Below, piece after piece: positions 1 through 12,049 of a stretch of DNA of 64,000 bases. A program made the translations under genes and the position numbers. Origin of the DNA: Abelmoschus esculentus (lineage: Eukaryota > Streptophyta > Magnoliopsida > Malvales > Malvaceae); NCBI GenBank assembly GCA_035048815.1, contig JAUCBN010000054.1:8153001-8217000 (forward strand). The letters run 5' to 3'. The stretch's first letter is position 1; each line of letters begins with the position of its first letter. The notes beneath the pieces were generated by a model, which saw only the letters and a program-made list of their open reading frames with translations, was not told where the DNA came from and made no database searches.

Positions 1-1075
1 CTTTATAGTTGTTTTATTGGTTTTAAAGTTTGTATTTTTATATGTGCTTTATAGTTAACCCGTTGGAATTTTAATCAAGTAAAATGCTATAAAATTGAGA
101 ATAAGTTGTATAATTAGGTTCAAAAAACCCATAATAACTATTTGAACTCATAAAATTTGATTGAATCTTACTTTACGGTTGTTTTATTGGGTTTAAAGCT
201 TTTATTTCTATATGGGTATTATAGTGAACAAGTTAGAATTTTAATCGAATAAAATGCTCTAAAATTTAGAATAAGTTGTATAATTAGGATCAAAAGCCCA
301 TAATTTACTATTTGAACTCATAATTATATGGGCTTTATAGTAAACCCATTGAAATTTTAACCGGGTAAAATTAAGATTTAGTATAATTTGGTTCAAAAAC
401 ACATAATTAACTATTTGAACTCCTGAAAATCGATTGAATCTCATTTTGCGGCCATTTTTTGGGTTTAAATCTTGTATTTTTAAATGGGCTTTATAGTGAA
501 CCCATTGAAATTTAAACCGAAAAAATGCTAAAAAATGAGATTAAGTTGTTTAGTCATGTTCAAAAGCTCATAATTAAATATTTAAACTAATAAAATTTAA
601 TTTAATCTTCTGTTGCAATTTTTTTGTTTAAAGTGTGCATGTCTAAGTAAATTTTATAGTGAACTCGTTTGGAATTTTAACCGAGTAAAATGTTCTAAAA
701 TTTAGATTAAGTTGTATAATTAGGTTCAAAAGCCCATAATTAATTATTTGAGCTCATTAAATTTGATTAAATCTCATTTTATGACCGTTTTGTTAGGTTT
801 AAATCGTGCATGTCTAAATGTGTTTTATAGTGAACTCATTAAAATTTCAACCGATTAAAATGCTCTAAAATTGAGATTAAGCTGTATAATTAAGTTCAAA
901 ATCTTATAATTAACTTTTTGAACTCATGAAATTTGATTGAATCTTATTATGTTGCTATTTTATTGGGTTTAATGCTTGTATTTTTAATTGGGATTTGTAG
1001 TGAATCCGTTAAAATTTTAATCGAGTAAAATACTCTAAAATTAAGATTAAAATGTATAATTAGATTCAATAGCAC
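1..1075. repeat. Tandem array of ~168-bp AT-rich units (satellite-like)
   Basis: The same block recurs in direct orientation. The landmark TTTGAACTCA or a close variant appears near 141, 311, 414, 581, 747 and 917, a spacing of 166-170 bp except for one shortened unit (about 103 bp). Each unit also carries a GGGTTTAAA stretch, a GGGCTTTATAGTGAACCC-like segment and a GTTCAAAAGCCCATAATTA-like segment. Units differ by substitutions and small indels, so the array is not recent. It starts before the window edge. No coding frame of interest runs through it. Confidence 0.85.
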
Positions 1076-3468
1076 ACGATAAGGCATTGCTTGGAAAAAT
1101 AACAATCCTTGAGTGTTTTCGGATTAAGAATTGTTACAAGCATTTCCCCTGCAAATAAACAAAAAAGAGGTTGTTTTTAGGCTTAGAATTATAAAAAATT
1201 AAGAAAGAAAAATAAAAGAAACAAGAAAAGAAGTTGCTAGAATTTTCTGGACTGATTTGAAGAAAGAGGAAGATGAATGCTTCAAATTTCATCTATGGCA
1301 ACCTTGAGTGCTCAAAAATGGCAGAATCAACACTAGAAAATTTTCAAAAACTTGAACAACGATGAACTCGAAAGAACTTGCACAATCTGTTGTACAAACC
1401 CGAATTGAATACATTCAATATCAACGGACTTGAACTCTCTAGATAACAATCTTAGGAACCCAAAATATCAAAAAAAAAAATTGACAACAAAATGAGTCTG
1501 AAATGTCAAAAGAAAGTTCTAACAAGAACTGAAATGAGAGAAAATTATCACAATAATATTTTTCATTCATAGTGTGTAGCCTTGTCTTTACAAAACTTAA
1601 AAAATATATAGGAAAGAGAGGGCTAACAGAAAATTACATGTATGGCTACGAAAGAGTTTGAAATTAAATTTAAAACTCAAATTATAACCATACTTAACTT
1701 CCCTCGGGAAGAATGCATTCTCAGCCATATATTTGAATGCTTGTACGTCAAAAAGGAAATAGGGAAAGGCTGAATAACACATTTAACATGTGATTATTGT
1801 TTGAATTTCAAAGGGAATAACCCTCCCTAGCTTTATACAACACCTGTGTAAGAAAGGATGGTTGTGTTTGGCCACACACATGTACACAAAGCTTCCACAT
1901 ACATTCAATGCTTGAAAGGACTTGGAGCCGTTAGATAAAAATCTAAAAATTCAAAGTATCACAAGTTTGACACAACAAGCACAGACTTAAAATGTCAAGA
2001 AAAAGGTTTTAAGAATAACCAAATTGAGAGAAAACGTTACAATAATTTTAATATTTAAAATGTTTAACCTTATTCTATACAAAATGTCAAAATATACAGC
2101 GAAATACAAGAAGGAGAACCAAAATGTTTGAAATTCAAATAAAAACTACCTAAACTTGATCCAAGGGTGATGACATGAGTAGTTGATGTTCAAACAAATA
2201 TGATAGTTGAGTTTTATGTGTTTAAAACTCAAAAATCAAATAAATATTGTTCTTGGGCGCCTAAAATTGAAGAGGGGATTCTGAATTCAAACAAAAGAGC
2301 ACATTCGTGAAAACAAAGTTTAATATTAGTGTCGTAATAATCTGAACTTAAAGGATGTTAATCGAATATTTAAATTAATTTTTACCGTCTGAAGATAAGC
2401 TTAATATGATTAAACATTTGATAAGTCATAACATCATTCTTTAAATGATTGTTTGATGCATAAAGGTGAGGTATGAGAATCTAACCATAAATTAATACGA
2501 CAATCAAACTTATTCAATGTCCGTTTAATCTATGATTCGAAGTACTGTCACCCTTATTAATTAGATATTTAATTAATTTAAACTCACCCATTTGAAAATA
2601 ACATGTTTAATTAAGATTTATATTGAATTAAGAACATTTAATTAAATTTGATTTAAGTTTTAAATATTTTGATCCATTAAAAGCAACATATATTTGGTAC
2701 CGATTTTTGGACACAATGGGGTACTAAATCTTCCCCGCACGTAATTAACTTTAGAAAAAAATCTCTAATTTTATTTTTACGATGTCCGATCTATAATAGT
2801 TATCGGTGAATAATCGTATTTAAATCACTTAAATTTAAATTTAATGGCTACACACTACGTCTATTATAAAATATCATTAATGTGAGTGCATTGAGTAGTA
2901 CTTTTCAGGTCTGCGGATCAGCATGTGTGCCATTTCAAGGTCTCGTTAAAAACGCACAATTAGCATCAAAGACTATTGCACCTTGTATAAAATGAAGAAT
3001 GAGATAAATACTTGTATAAAGTGAAGAATGAAAATCATAGTTTCTCCTCACAGATGAGTCTTCATATTCATTACTGTAAAACTAAACTATTGAGGATTTG
3101 TCCTCAGTGACTAAATTCTAGAATTTGGATTGTTTTAATGTTTCTGCCTTGTCAATTCATATATTTTTCGGATGATTTTGGATTCTATACAAATTAGATC
3201 TCTTTTAAGCCCTTAATTTTCTTCTCAGGCCGTATTAGCATGTACAAAATCCTTACATATAGGATCATTCATGGTAATGCTGGAATGTTTAATCAATGGC
3301 CTCATTTCTATTTTCTCGATTCTTTGTCATAGAATTAGAAGCTCCATGGATGTATTTTCTTCGTTATTCAACAAGAAATGAATGGAGATTTTACACAGAT
3401 GCTTATTAAGATTGGATTAGCAGTACAACTTTTCCTTCTTCAAAACCATTGGTAACCTAAATACCAAA
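1076..3468. other. Intergenic stretch, no supported gene
   Basis: This is AT-rich sequence with no convincing coding frame. Two diverged copies of one segment are visible, about 1430-1640 and 1915-2120, sharing AAATGTCAA, TTGAGAGAAAA/ATGAGAGAAAA and TAGCCTT/TAACCTTAT blocks in the same order, which suggests an old direct duplication. The part just below 3469 should contain the 3' untranslated region of the minus-strand gene beside it. Nothing else can be named. Confidence 0.5.
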
Positions 3469-3973
3469 CTATTGGGATGGTGGTGATGAGGCATCCATAG
3501 ATTTTCCTTTCTCCCTCAACTTAGCTACCTCTTGTTTCATCGCTTCCTTCCTCTTCTTGCTGGCTAATACTTTTGCCTGAACACCACTCAAACTGGGGTC
3601 TTTCTTCTCCGGCGGTGGTGGCGGTGGCGGCCTTCTAGCTGCATTTGCTTGTCTCTGGTCACCGACGTTGAACCCCAGCAATGCACCTGCCAACCCCAAT
3701 GTCACAGCCCTGCACGAAAAACCAGTTTCATCATTCGCATAATGGATCTTTCCTTGAATTCATAACATTACAAACACGAGCATACATATATAATCATACA
3801 CTTGTGTATACAGTACAAAAGGGTGCTGAATATGCAAACCTGCGATGAACAAGTCCACCATCCAAGACATGATCAGGTGTGTGCAATCTTAGAGGAGTGG
3901 GAGATGCAAGCTTTTGTGATTTGGCAATGGGGGATATTGCGGTGGCCGGAACAGGAGTTATTAGATGCGCCAT
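3469..3973 (-). CDS. Small chloroplast protein with twin-arginine thylakoid signal (2 exons)
   Basis: The gene is two exons on the minus strand: exon 1 at 3973-3840 and exon 2 at 3709-3469, joined across a 130-bp GT-AG intron to give 124 residues. The start is the ATG at 3973; no upstream in-frame ATG was seen close by. Residues 1-43 are poor in acidic residues and rich in Ser, Thr, Pro and Ala, like a chloroplast transit peptide. Arg44-Arg45 straddle the splice junction and are followed by a hydrophobic run (AVTLGLAGALLGF) and an Ala-Asn-Ala site near 66-68. That is the layout of a twin-arginine thylakoid-lumen signal. The predicted mature part is about 56 residues: a run of seven prolines, then a Lys/Arg/Glu-rich helix. 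I do not recognise the family. Lumen location is inferred from the signal; function is unknown. Confidence 0.8.
3710..3839 (-). other. Intron of the chloroplast-protein gene
   Basis: The donor is at 3839-3838 (CGCAG|GTTTGC on the minus strand) and the acceptor at 3711-3710 (TTCGTGCAG|GGCTG). The splice restores an Arg codon (AG|G) and links the transit peptide to the twin-arginine core. An opposite-strand open frame over this area (3802-4035, +) is read as a shadow of exon 1. Confidence 0.8.
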
Positions 3974-4249
3974 TGGCGGAGTCTCCGTCTCAACAAGACG
4001 TGAACCTGCAGAGGGAATGGTTTAACCAGGAATAAATAAAAGGATGCAGCATTGTGTAGGTGGAATTGTGATGTAGAATGAGATTGAGCGGATAGCGTTT
4101 GCAGGTTCGGATGTAAACGGATATCAAAATTCATTGGTCAGGACCCGATAAGGTTCTTATGTTGTGGACCCTTTTATGTCAACCTTTACACCTTCGGTAT
4201 TTGGATTTTTTTAATCTAAGAGAATGATAAATTAATTTTAGGATATGCG

Positions 4250-4890
4250 CAATACTATTAAGTTGATTAATAAAGATTAAAAATAAAGATTCAATATATA
4301 ATTATAAATTATTGAAAATAAAATTATATATATTTTATTTTATTTTTAAAAAAAATAAATTATTTAAATTATTTTTTAATTTAAAAAATAAAAACCTTAA
4401 AACCCAAAACAATAAAACCATATTACCCTAAAATCTAAAACTATAAATCTAAACCCTTAACATAAAAACACAAAATTTGAAATTCTAAAAGTCTAAAGTC
4501 TAAACTTGAAACCCAAACTAATTTTGAATTTATGATTTAAGGTTTTAGGTTTAGGGATTTTAGTGGTTTTTTGGTTTAAGATTTTAAGTTTAGGATTTAG
4601 TGTTTAGTGTTTATAGTTTAGTATTTTTAAGGTTTTTAGTTTAAAGTTTTAAGATTATAAATTTTAGGGTGTGGAGTTTAATGTTTAGTTTTTTAGGTTA
4701 GGTTTTGGTTTTAGGGTTTAGATTTTAGGATTTTTTTATTTTTCTAAATTAATTAAGATTAATATTTTATTAATTCTTTAAAATATAATATAATATACAT
4801 AGAAAATAATTCAATAAAATATTTATTTTAAATAATTTATAATTATATATTAAATCTTTGAAATTAATTAAGATTAATATTTTATTAATT
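4250..4890. repeat. Fold-back (inverted-repeat) element with telomere-like degenerate motifs
   Basis: The outer arms are inverted copies: TTCAATATATAATTATAAAT near 4290-4310 faces ATTTATAATTATATATTAAA near 4835-4855, with further pairing around them. Inside, the left half (about 4390-4510) is rich in CCCTAAAA/AAACCC-like motifs and the right half (about 4530-4735) in TTTAGGG/GGTTTAGG-like motifs, so the whole block could fold into one long hairpin. An AATTAATTAAGATTAATATT segment also occurs twice in the right arm (about 4744 and 4861). No protein frame and no clear target-site duplication were found. It may be a MITE-like element or a rearranged interstitial telomeric repeat. Confidence 0.6.
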
Positions 4891-5351
4891 ATTTGTTTTT
4901 GTTTATTTGTTCTGTTTTTTCTTTGTATATTTTATTGTGTTTTTTTTTTCTTCTGTGATTAATTTTTACTTTTATAGCACATCTATGTTTTATGGCACAC
5001 TTTTATGGTTATTTTTGTAGGTTTTTGGTGTTCATATGGTGACTCTCGCTTGTCTCTGATTCATATTTATTTATGGTCACGTAAAGTTTAATCCTCTTTT
5101 AGGTTGTTTATCGATAAAATCTATAGAAAATTATTGTATGTTTAGAATGTTTCGCAATTGTTGCAAGTATACACATCGCAAGTTATAGTATAATTTAGAT
5201 ATCATCTCCACAAAGATTAGTATTACTTTCAGAATCTAATTTCTTGTACTAAAAATAAAAATACAAATTAATTATAGAAGTTGAAATGAATAATTAAAAT
5301 AAATGAAACAGGTAATGGAAGAGTAATGTGATCAATAGGAGACAATAGTCT
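4891..5351. other. AT-rich sequence, possible old retroelement remnant
   Basis: There is no coding frame. The stretch near 5150-5230 (GCAAGTATACACATCGCAAG, followed by a pattern ending in CCACAAAGATTAG) resembles leader or LTR sequence seen in plant LTR retrotransposons. This is a resemblance only. It would be the host sequence into which the solo LTR at 5357 inserted, continuing at 13750. Confidence 0.3.
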
Positions 5352-6749
5352 TGGTTTGTTATAGAGTATGCCCAAAGACCAATCATATGATGATTGTAAG
5401 GATATTTTTATTTATTAATTTTATTGAATAAAGGTATAACCATTGTTGTTTTCATATATATGTTTCAATATATAACATAAACTGAGAAACAATAAGGTCC
5501 ATATAATAATATAAGTATTATTATTAAAAGATCCTTAGTCAAGTATTATTATGGGTATGAAAAATAATAATACGCTTAAGACTAGCATGTTATTAATTGA
5601 TGATAATGAGTTGTAATTGACATAGAGATGTTAGAATTAATACATGAATATATTAATGGAGAATAATATATTGGATTGACCCACTGTGAGCATATGTCTT
5701 GGATTATTATGTGACGGTCACGATATTGCTCATAGTGACAACTATTTTATGATCTTTAGACTTGAGATTATTACTATCTCAACATATGTTGTTTTATATT
5801 TTGATGCAGTTAAACGTGTCTCGTAATTAGTTACACTATAAAAACTGACATTGGACATATTATAATGTATGTGGTGAGATGTGAATGATCGAGATAGGAT
5901 TTGTCCTTCCTAGGAAAATATATCAAAGGCCACTTGATTGAGTGAGACTAAAAATGCATGACCATGCTTGAATAGGTTGATATGAGATGTCACAAATTAT
6001 TCATTAATAGTAGTCCACTCTAGATATCAAGAAACATTAAAATAGGCTATACAAGTGTGACTATTCCAAGACTTGTGCCTATTATAGATATAAAAGGACA
6101 AAATGATACAATGCATTAAGAGAGTTGGTCACGGACATGATACATTGAATCATGATCTTTTGTAACTTAGACGATAATAATATATTGCTAGATGTCACTT
6201 ATTGTTTGTAATATTATAATTTTTCTAATATTATTACTAACGTTACAATGGGTATACAGGGTCACACCCAATGGTTGAAAAGAAGCAACAAATATATATG
6301 TATAAGTAGATTATATTTAATCCCGAATTCTAATCAAAGGATATAAGGATATAATTAAAGTAATTGTATCCCTTTTCAAATTAGGATTAAATATGAATCC
6401 CGAAATTTAAGGAAATAATTATATTAATTATTTCCCATAACAAATTCGAAATAAAACCCTAATATCTAGGGTGACATATATATAAGGGATTTTTGATCTA
6501 GCAGCCGCGGTAGAGAATATCGAATTCCCAAAACCTAAAATCACGAAGAATAGTTTTTCGAGATTTGCTCTCAACCGGGTGAACTGAGTAGAGGCCGAGA
6601 CGATATTCGTGGAGGATAAAGATTCGGATTGTTGAACGATCGTGATTGTAGGAGATCCAGTTGTTGTTTTTGCTGCTTATCAAGGAACCCAATGTAAGTT
6701 GTCGCATCTCTTCACTATAGCAAAACAGGTTTATAGAGGCATTTTTTAG

Positions 6750-7100
6750 ATATATAGTGGTGTTTTTAGCTCCGCTAAAAGTATTCGTGGCACTAAGAAA
6801 AATGTCACAAGAAACGCTGCTAAAAGCTGCACCGCTAAAAGTAGCGGTGTTTTTTTAAATAAACGCCGCTACAGTACACGATTTACAACGGTGCTTTTAT
6901 AGACAAACGCCGCTAATGTACATTCTATAGCAGCGTTTGGTTTTCATAAACGCCGCTAAACATCGTGTACTATAGCGACGTTTGTTTATAAAAACGTTGT
7001 TGTTGCCCTGTTTCTTAGTGGCATATTTTTTATCAAAAACGCCACAATTGTTCTATAATTTTGTGGCGTTTTCCCCAAACGCCGTTATAGGTACTGCATT
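6750..7100. repeat. CACTA left subterminal repeats
   Basis: GCCGCTA/AAACGCCGC-type motifs recur in both orientations (for example around 6770-6850, 6860-6960 and 7060-7085), often paired as AAACGCCGCT...AGCGGCGTTT hairpins. In the En/Spm family such subterminal motifs are the binding sites of the TNPA-type protein. Binding here is inferred from position and repetition. Confidence 0.75.
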
Positions 7101-7374
7101 TAAAAAAAAATTTAAATTATTATTACTACCAAAAGCTTCCTGTAATTAATATTTCAACAACAATACAATTAAAAAAGAATATATCTACTAAATCCAAAAT
7201 ACTTAACCACCAAAATATATTAAAGTCTAATATCAAATAAAGTGAAATATAATAATTCAGTGTTTAAGGAAAATAACAGTTCAGTAACAAGTACAAACCA
7301 AATGAACCTAAAATCATCTAAGGTGACGAATTCCTTGGTTGGTTCTGCTTTAACATCGCCATCATATCTTGGAA

Positions 7375-8953
7375 TTATTGTTGAAGATTCTGATATGCTG
7401 CTTCTCTCTCTGCTTTCCTTGCTGCTCTCTCAGCTTCTCTCTTTGCTTCCCTTGTTGCTCTCTCAGCTTCTCTTCGTTCTCTCTCTGCTTCCCTTGCTGC
7501 TCTCTCAGCTTCTTTAGCTTCCATCTCTGCTTGGAATTGAGTTAATTGTTGTTTTAAACGTTGAACTTCCTCTTGAGAAGATTGACTTTGTGATGGCATA
7601 TACTGAGATGATTTGGATCCAAAATATTTAATTGGTGTCACGAATGACCCTTGATAGCGCACTCGACCATATATTTCAAGACCCAAAACTTCAGCAAGAA
7701 CTTGATTCTCGATATCAGCAATATTAGCAGAACCATCAGTTGAAGCCGTAGCTTCCATCTTTGTCCTTTTTTTCTTCATTTTCGTCTGATAATCATTTAT
7801 GAAAAATAATAAATTAAAACATTATTTACAACATAATACAATTTTAAGATCAATGAATATACCAGAATTTCTTCAGCTTCAGGATTCATTGGAGAACCAT
7901 CCTTTTTGGTGTGAGTAATGTTGAATAGCTTTACCCGTCCAATGCTAGAACCAGTCATCACAAGCTAGAAAATATAATAAACATGAATATTAACTTTAAT
8001 GTAATACAAGTAAAAATAATATTTTAAAAAAATAATACCTCTTCATTAGCAATGCGAGCAAAGCTCTTCGTCCCTGTTGTGTGAGTAAATTTCTGCTTCT
8101 GTCTACTAGTAACTCCTACGCGCTCTCTTTCCTATTTAATTTCCAATTTTTATTACATTTAAAGTTGAAACTGGAATGATATAATGTTATTCTTATAAAT
8201 TGTAGATGTTACCTCCCCTTTTGTTGAACTTCAAAATCTGACTACATCTTCCCATTGATACCGTAGTATTCCTGGGGGAACATTTTGAAATTTCTCTTGA
8301 AAGCTCAGATCGTTCTTGAAATATGTCTTCTTCAAGAAACTTTTATGGTCTCTCCATTTTTTTCCTAATGCATGCTTCACATAATCGTCCGAGACCTCCA
8401 AAGAAAATTTATCCTGAAAATCAGAAAATCAAAATTAAATATTACTATTTAAATATAATGAATTAACTAATATAATATTATTATTACTTTAACAAGATCA
8501 AGATCTTGATTTTTGTTATTATTTGGCATCTAATGCCATGACTCATAACCGATTGATAAAATTGAAGCATTGCGTGCAACAATACCTAAATAACTTGCCA
8601 AAAAACCTATTTCTACACCAATAGATTGGCCGGCATCGTTTCATGAAAATTTTACATGTTCTCCAATGGGGAGATCGTATAATTCCATCAAAGTCGTCCG
8701 CCCTCTAGTCTTGCGTCTTCGACCATTTCCACCTATATGCAAATATATCAAGTCAAAACTTATTAAAATCATTTCAACAATAACAAATAGTTATGATTCA
8801 AATAAAGTTTTAAAAAATACCTTCAATTTCTATATTCTCAACAGTTTCAGGAACTTGTGAAGCTCCAGAACCAGACAAGTCATCTTCATTTGTTTCTTCC
8901 CCTATTCGAGGAACTTGAACAATATTTAAGCTATTTGATTTCCTCCTCGGCAT
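7375..8953 (-). pseudogene. CACTA accessory protein (TNPA / Ptta-En/Spm, Transposase_24-like), broken
   Basis: This is a multi-exon minus-strand gene. Exon 1 (8953-8821) starts MPRRKSNSLN and ends at a GT donor. The next exon (about 8735-8590) encodes a basic stretch then DLPIGEHVKFS. Further pieces encode VKHALGKKWRDHKSFL and NVPPGILRYQWEDVVRF (about 8400-8220), SRQKQKFTHTTGTKSFA (about 8120-8050) and SPMNPEAEEI (about 7900). The last exon, from 7779, ends in a long Glu/Arg/Ala coiled coil (7375-7560). This order is that of the plant En/Spm transposase_24 family, thought to bind subterminal repeats. Two in-frame TGA codons (8641-8643 and 8231-8233) sit where the family usually has Trp. Intron limits beyond exon 1 are approximate. 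Confidence 0.8.
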
Positions 8954-9048
8954 AATACCTGTAATAAACGGAAAAAGAAATTATTAGTGACAACAACTCT
9001 ACTAAAAAAATTAATAAGGCTCAATAGAAATCTTACTACAATATGCAA

Positions 9049-12000
9049 TTAATTTTCATTAAAATCTTCATCCATGTTGTCTCGAACCCATTGAAAATGT
9101 GAATTAGAAGTAGAGCATGTTCCATCTAAGTTTTGTGCTGCAAAAGGCAAAGTTTCTGATCTTGTTTCAATGTCATCTCTACTTCCATCCCCAATATCAA
9201 TCAAGTCTCTAGGGGTGTTACGGAGTACAACATACCAACCATCTTTGGTTGGATCATGAGAATAGAAAACTTGTTTGACTTGAGAAGAGAATACATATGA
9301 TTCGTCCATCAATTGTTGGCCAGTATGAATTAATTGAGAAAATTTCACAATTGTAAAACCAAATTGATCTTTTTTAATTCCTTGAGTACTATTGACATCA
9401 GCCCAATCACAACGAAACAACACAACCTTCCGTTTGCCATAATAATCCAACTCAATAATATCGATAATAATTCCATAATATTCAACATCTCCCTCCACAG
9501 GATGATTGTCCCTAGCACTAACATAACTTGTAGTTGAAGAAGTAACAACAACTCCACAATTTTGCGTCCTCCTTAATCTTTCTCGAGATTTCGTATGGAA
9601 CCTATACCCGTTAATAAGCAAGGCATTATATCTCTTAACAATTATATTCGGGCCTTGACAAAGCCATTTAACTTTTTCACTAACTTCTCTCCCACACCAA
9701 ACCTATTACACGTGAAAATTTACATTGGTTAACATTCATATTGATATTAAGACAAGGAAAGTCATATAAAGCTTCAGTTATACTTACCATTTTCCCTAAC
9801 CATTCATGAAAAGTTTTTGCAAAGAGCTTATGACTCTCTCGTTGATTTAATCTTCTTGAGCGTACACGAGATTGTAACTCTTCCTTGTACTCACTATAAA
9901 ATAGGTTACGTGGTTAAAAAAATGTGAAATATCAATTGAGTCATTATGGGAAAAAACTAAGTCTCAACTATAAAATATGAATTATAGAAACTTACGTGCG
10001 AAAAGGCTCTATTGAGTCATGATGAAAAAGAACATGTTGATGTGCTTGTACCCATAACTTATCATCTAACTGTACAATTTCAACTTTGCCGAGTGATTCA
10101 CCATAGCTTCCAAACAAGTAAGTCTCTCCGTTATTAGTACAACATACTTCATTTCTATTTGGTCTATTTAATCTCGTTTCGACATCTTCCAAATATCTAG
10201 AGCAAAAAGTCATACACTCCTCTGCTAAATACCCTTCAGCAATTGATCCTTCTGGATAACGCTTATTACGACAATAAGACTTCAACTTGCGGATGAAGAT
10301 CATGTTGAATTTTGAGGTCAACTAAATCAAGTCAACTCCTTACATTGTCTTTAGATTTTCCATTGATATTGAGAATGGTTCCAATAATATTATCACAAAC
10401 ATTCTTCTCAATATGCATGACATCAAGATTATGTCTCAAAATGTTATCCTTCCAATAAGGCAATTCAAAGAAAACATTTTTTTCCATAACTCTGCCCCAT
10501 TTGGATCATCCTCTTCATCAAACTCATTATCACTAAGATGTTCAGCATCACCTTCGTACACCTCTTTCATCTTTCTTTTTGATCGTGGTTTTGGTGGTTG
10601 GCTCATCTTTCCATAACTGAATTTGGTATCTTTCAACATGTAAAAGATATCGGACCTGATTGTTTGCTCAGGAGTTGTTCTAAACTCTTTAGTACCATCT
10701 AACATATTCTTCTAAAATCTAAAACGATGATTTTCAGTTAATCACCGTCGATGTCCCATGTAAGAGAACTTTCCATTGTACAACCACTTCGAACATGTTT
10801 GTGCAGCGCAACAAGAACAAGCATAATGACCTTTGGTACTCCACCCAGATAAATTTTCATAAGCAGGAAAATCATTAATAGTCCACAATAAAGCTGCACG
10901 CAAATTAAAATTCTCATTCTTCAACACATCATATGTTTCGATACCCACCCACAATTGTTTTAACTCTACAATTAGAGGTTGTAGATATATGTCAATATCA
11001 TTACCAAGACCTTTCTCACCGGGGATTATCATGGATAAGATAAAAGATGATTTTTCATGCAAATCCATGGGGGCAAATTGTAAGGAACAAGCAGAACGGG
11101 CCAAGTACTATACGAAGTACTCATGATTTTAAAAGGATTAAACCCATCAGATGCAAGCCCGAGTCTGACATTTCGAGGATCTCCGGCAAAACTTGGAAAT
11201 TTTTTATCGAATGACTTCCAAGCTTCACAATCAGCAGGACGCCTTAACAATCCATCATCGGTTCGTCCATCATAATGCCACCTCATAGACTCACAAGTCT
11301 TCGAAGACATAAAAAGTCTTTGAAGTCTAGGTATTAGAGGAAAATACCGCAAAATCTTTACTAGCTTCTTTCTTGATCGTGCTTCAGCTTCTTCTTCCAA
11401 TCACATCTTGCGTATCCATATTCATCCATCGAGATTTACCACATACATGACATGACTCTTGATCTTTCTTATCACCCCAATACAACATACAATCATTCGG
11501 GCAGCTGTGTATTTTCTCATATCCAAAGCCCAAATCTTTTATCATTTTCTTCATATCTTTGCCAGATTCAGGAATTTTGGCAGACAGAAACATTTCTCTT
11601 AAAAACTCTAATAACCGTGTGAAGGATTTATCATTCATTTCTTCTCATCTCGGTAAAATCATTTACACCAATATCACAATCTTCTTCTCTAATAGACTGT
11701 TGATAATCGTGCATATTAAATGCATCTCGCAACATACCCTCCATGTCATCTTCTCTAATAGATGGATGATCAGAAATAGGATGAAAAGACACATTACTCT
11801 GGGAAGAAGCAGTACGAGGTGTCAACTCTCCATGGAATACCATTTTCTATAGCCTGAAACAAAGCCATGAACAATTAAATGTTCTTCTACAACTTCACGG
11901 CTGTGCCAATTAATGTTAACACACTTCTTACAAGGGCAAAGAATCATATTCTCTTGGATTGAATTCGCAAAAGCTACATTTAGAAAAGTTTTGGCTTCGT

Positions 12001-12049
12001 TTCGATAGTCAACACTTACCCTTGACAAATTCATCCAACTCCTATCCAT
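9049..12049 (-). pseudogene. CACTA TNP2-like transposase, frameshifted
   Basis: The order on the minus strand is as follows. A transposase-associated domain starts at ATG 12049 (MDRSWMNLSR, CPCKKC near 11930). A linker lies at 11843-11631. The Transposase_21 core starts near 11638 (SCPNDCMLYWGD, CHVCGKSRW) and continues through 11400-11029 (LGLASDGFNPF) and 11104-10742. DUF4218-like sequence is at about 10321-9992 (CPEGSIAEGY-like YPEGSIAEGYLAEECMTF). DUF4216-like sequence follows at 9621-9049 (INGYRFHTKSRER). Several frame changes occur, for example near 11835 where one base appears lost before the FHGE-like motif. Catalysis is not expected from this copy. Some frame changes could be introns, so the exact exon model is uncertain. 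Confidence 0.85.

Noticed and set aside
3802..4035. Plus-strand frame over the chloroplast-protein gene
   Set aside because: It lies antisense to exon 1 and the donor site of a spliced gene with a convincing targeting signal.
4390..4740. True interstitial telomere array
   Set aside because: Motifs are too degenerate and switch orientation at the centre; a fold-back repeat explains them better.
7242..7517. Leucine-rich plus-strand frame
   Set aside because: It is the antisense of the Glu/Arg/Ala coiled coil of the CACTA accessory protein; the Leu/Ser run comes from CTC/CTT codons opposite GAG/AAG.
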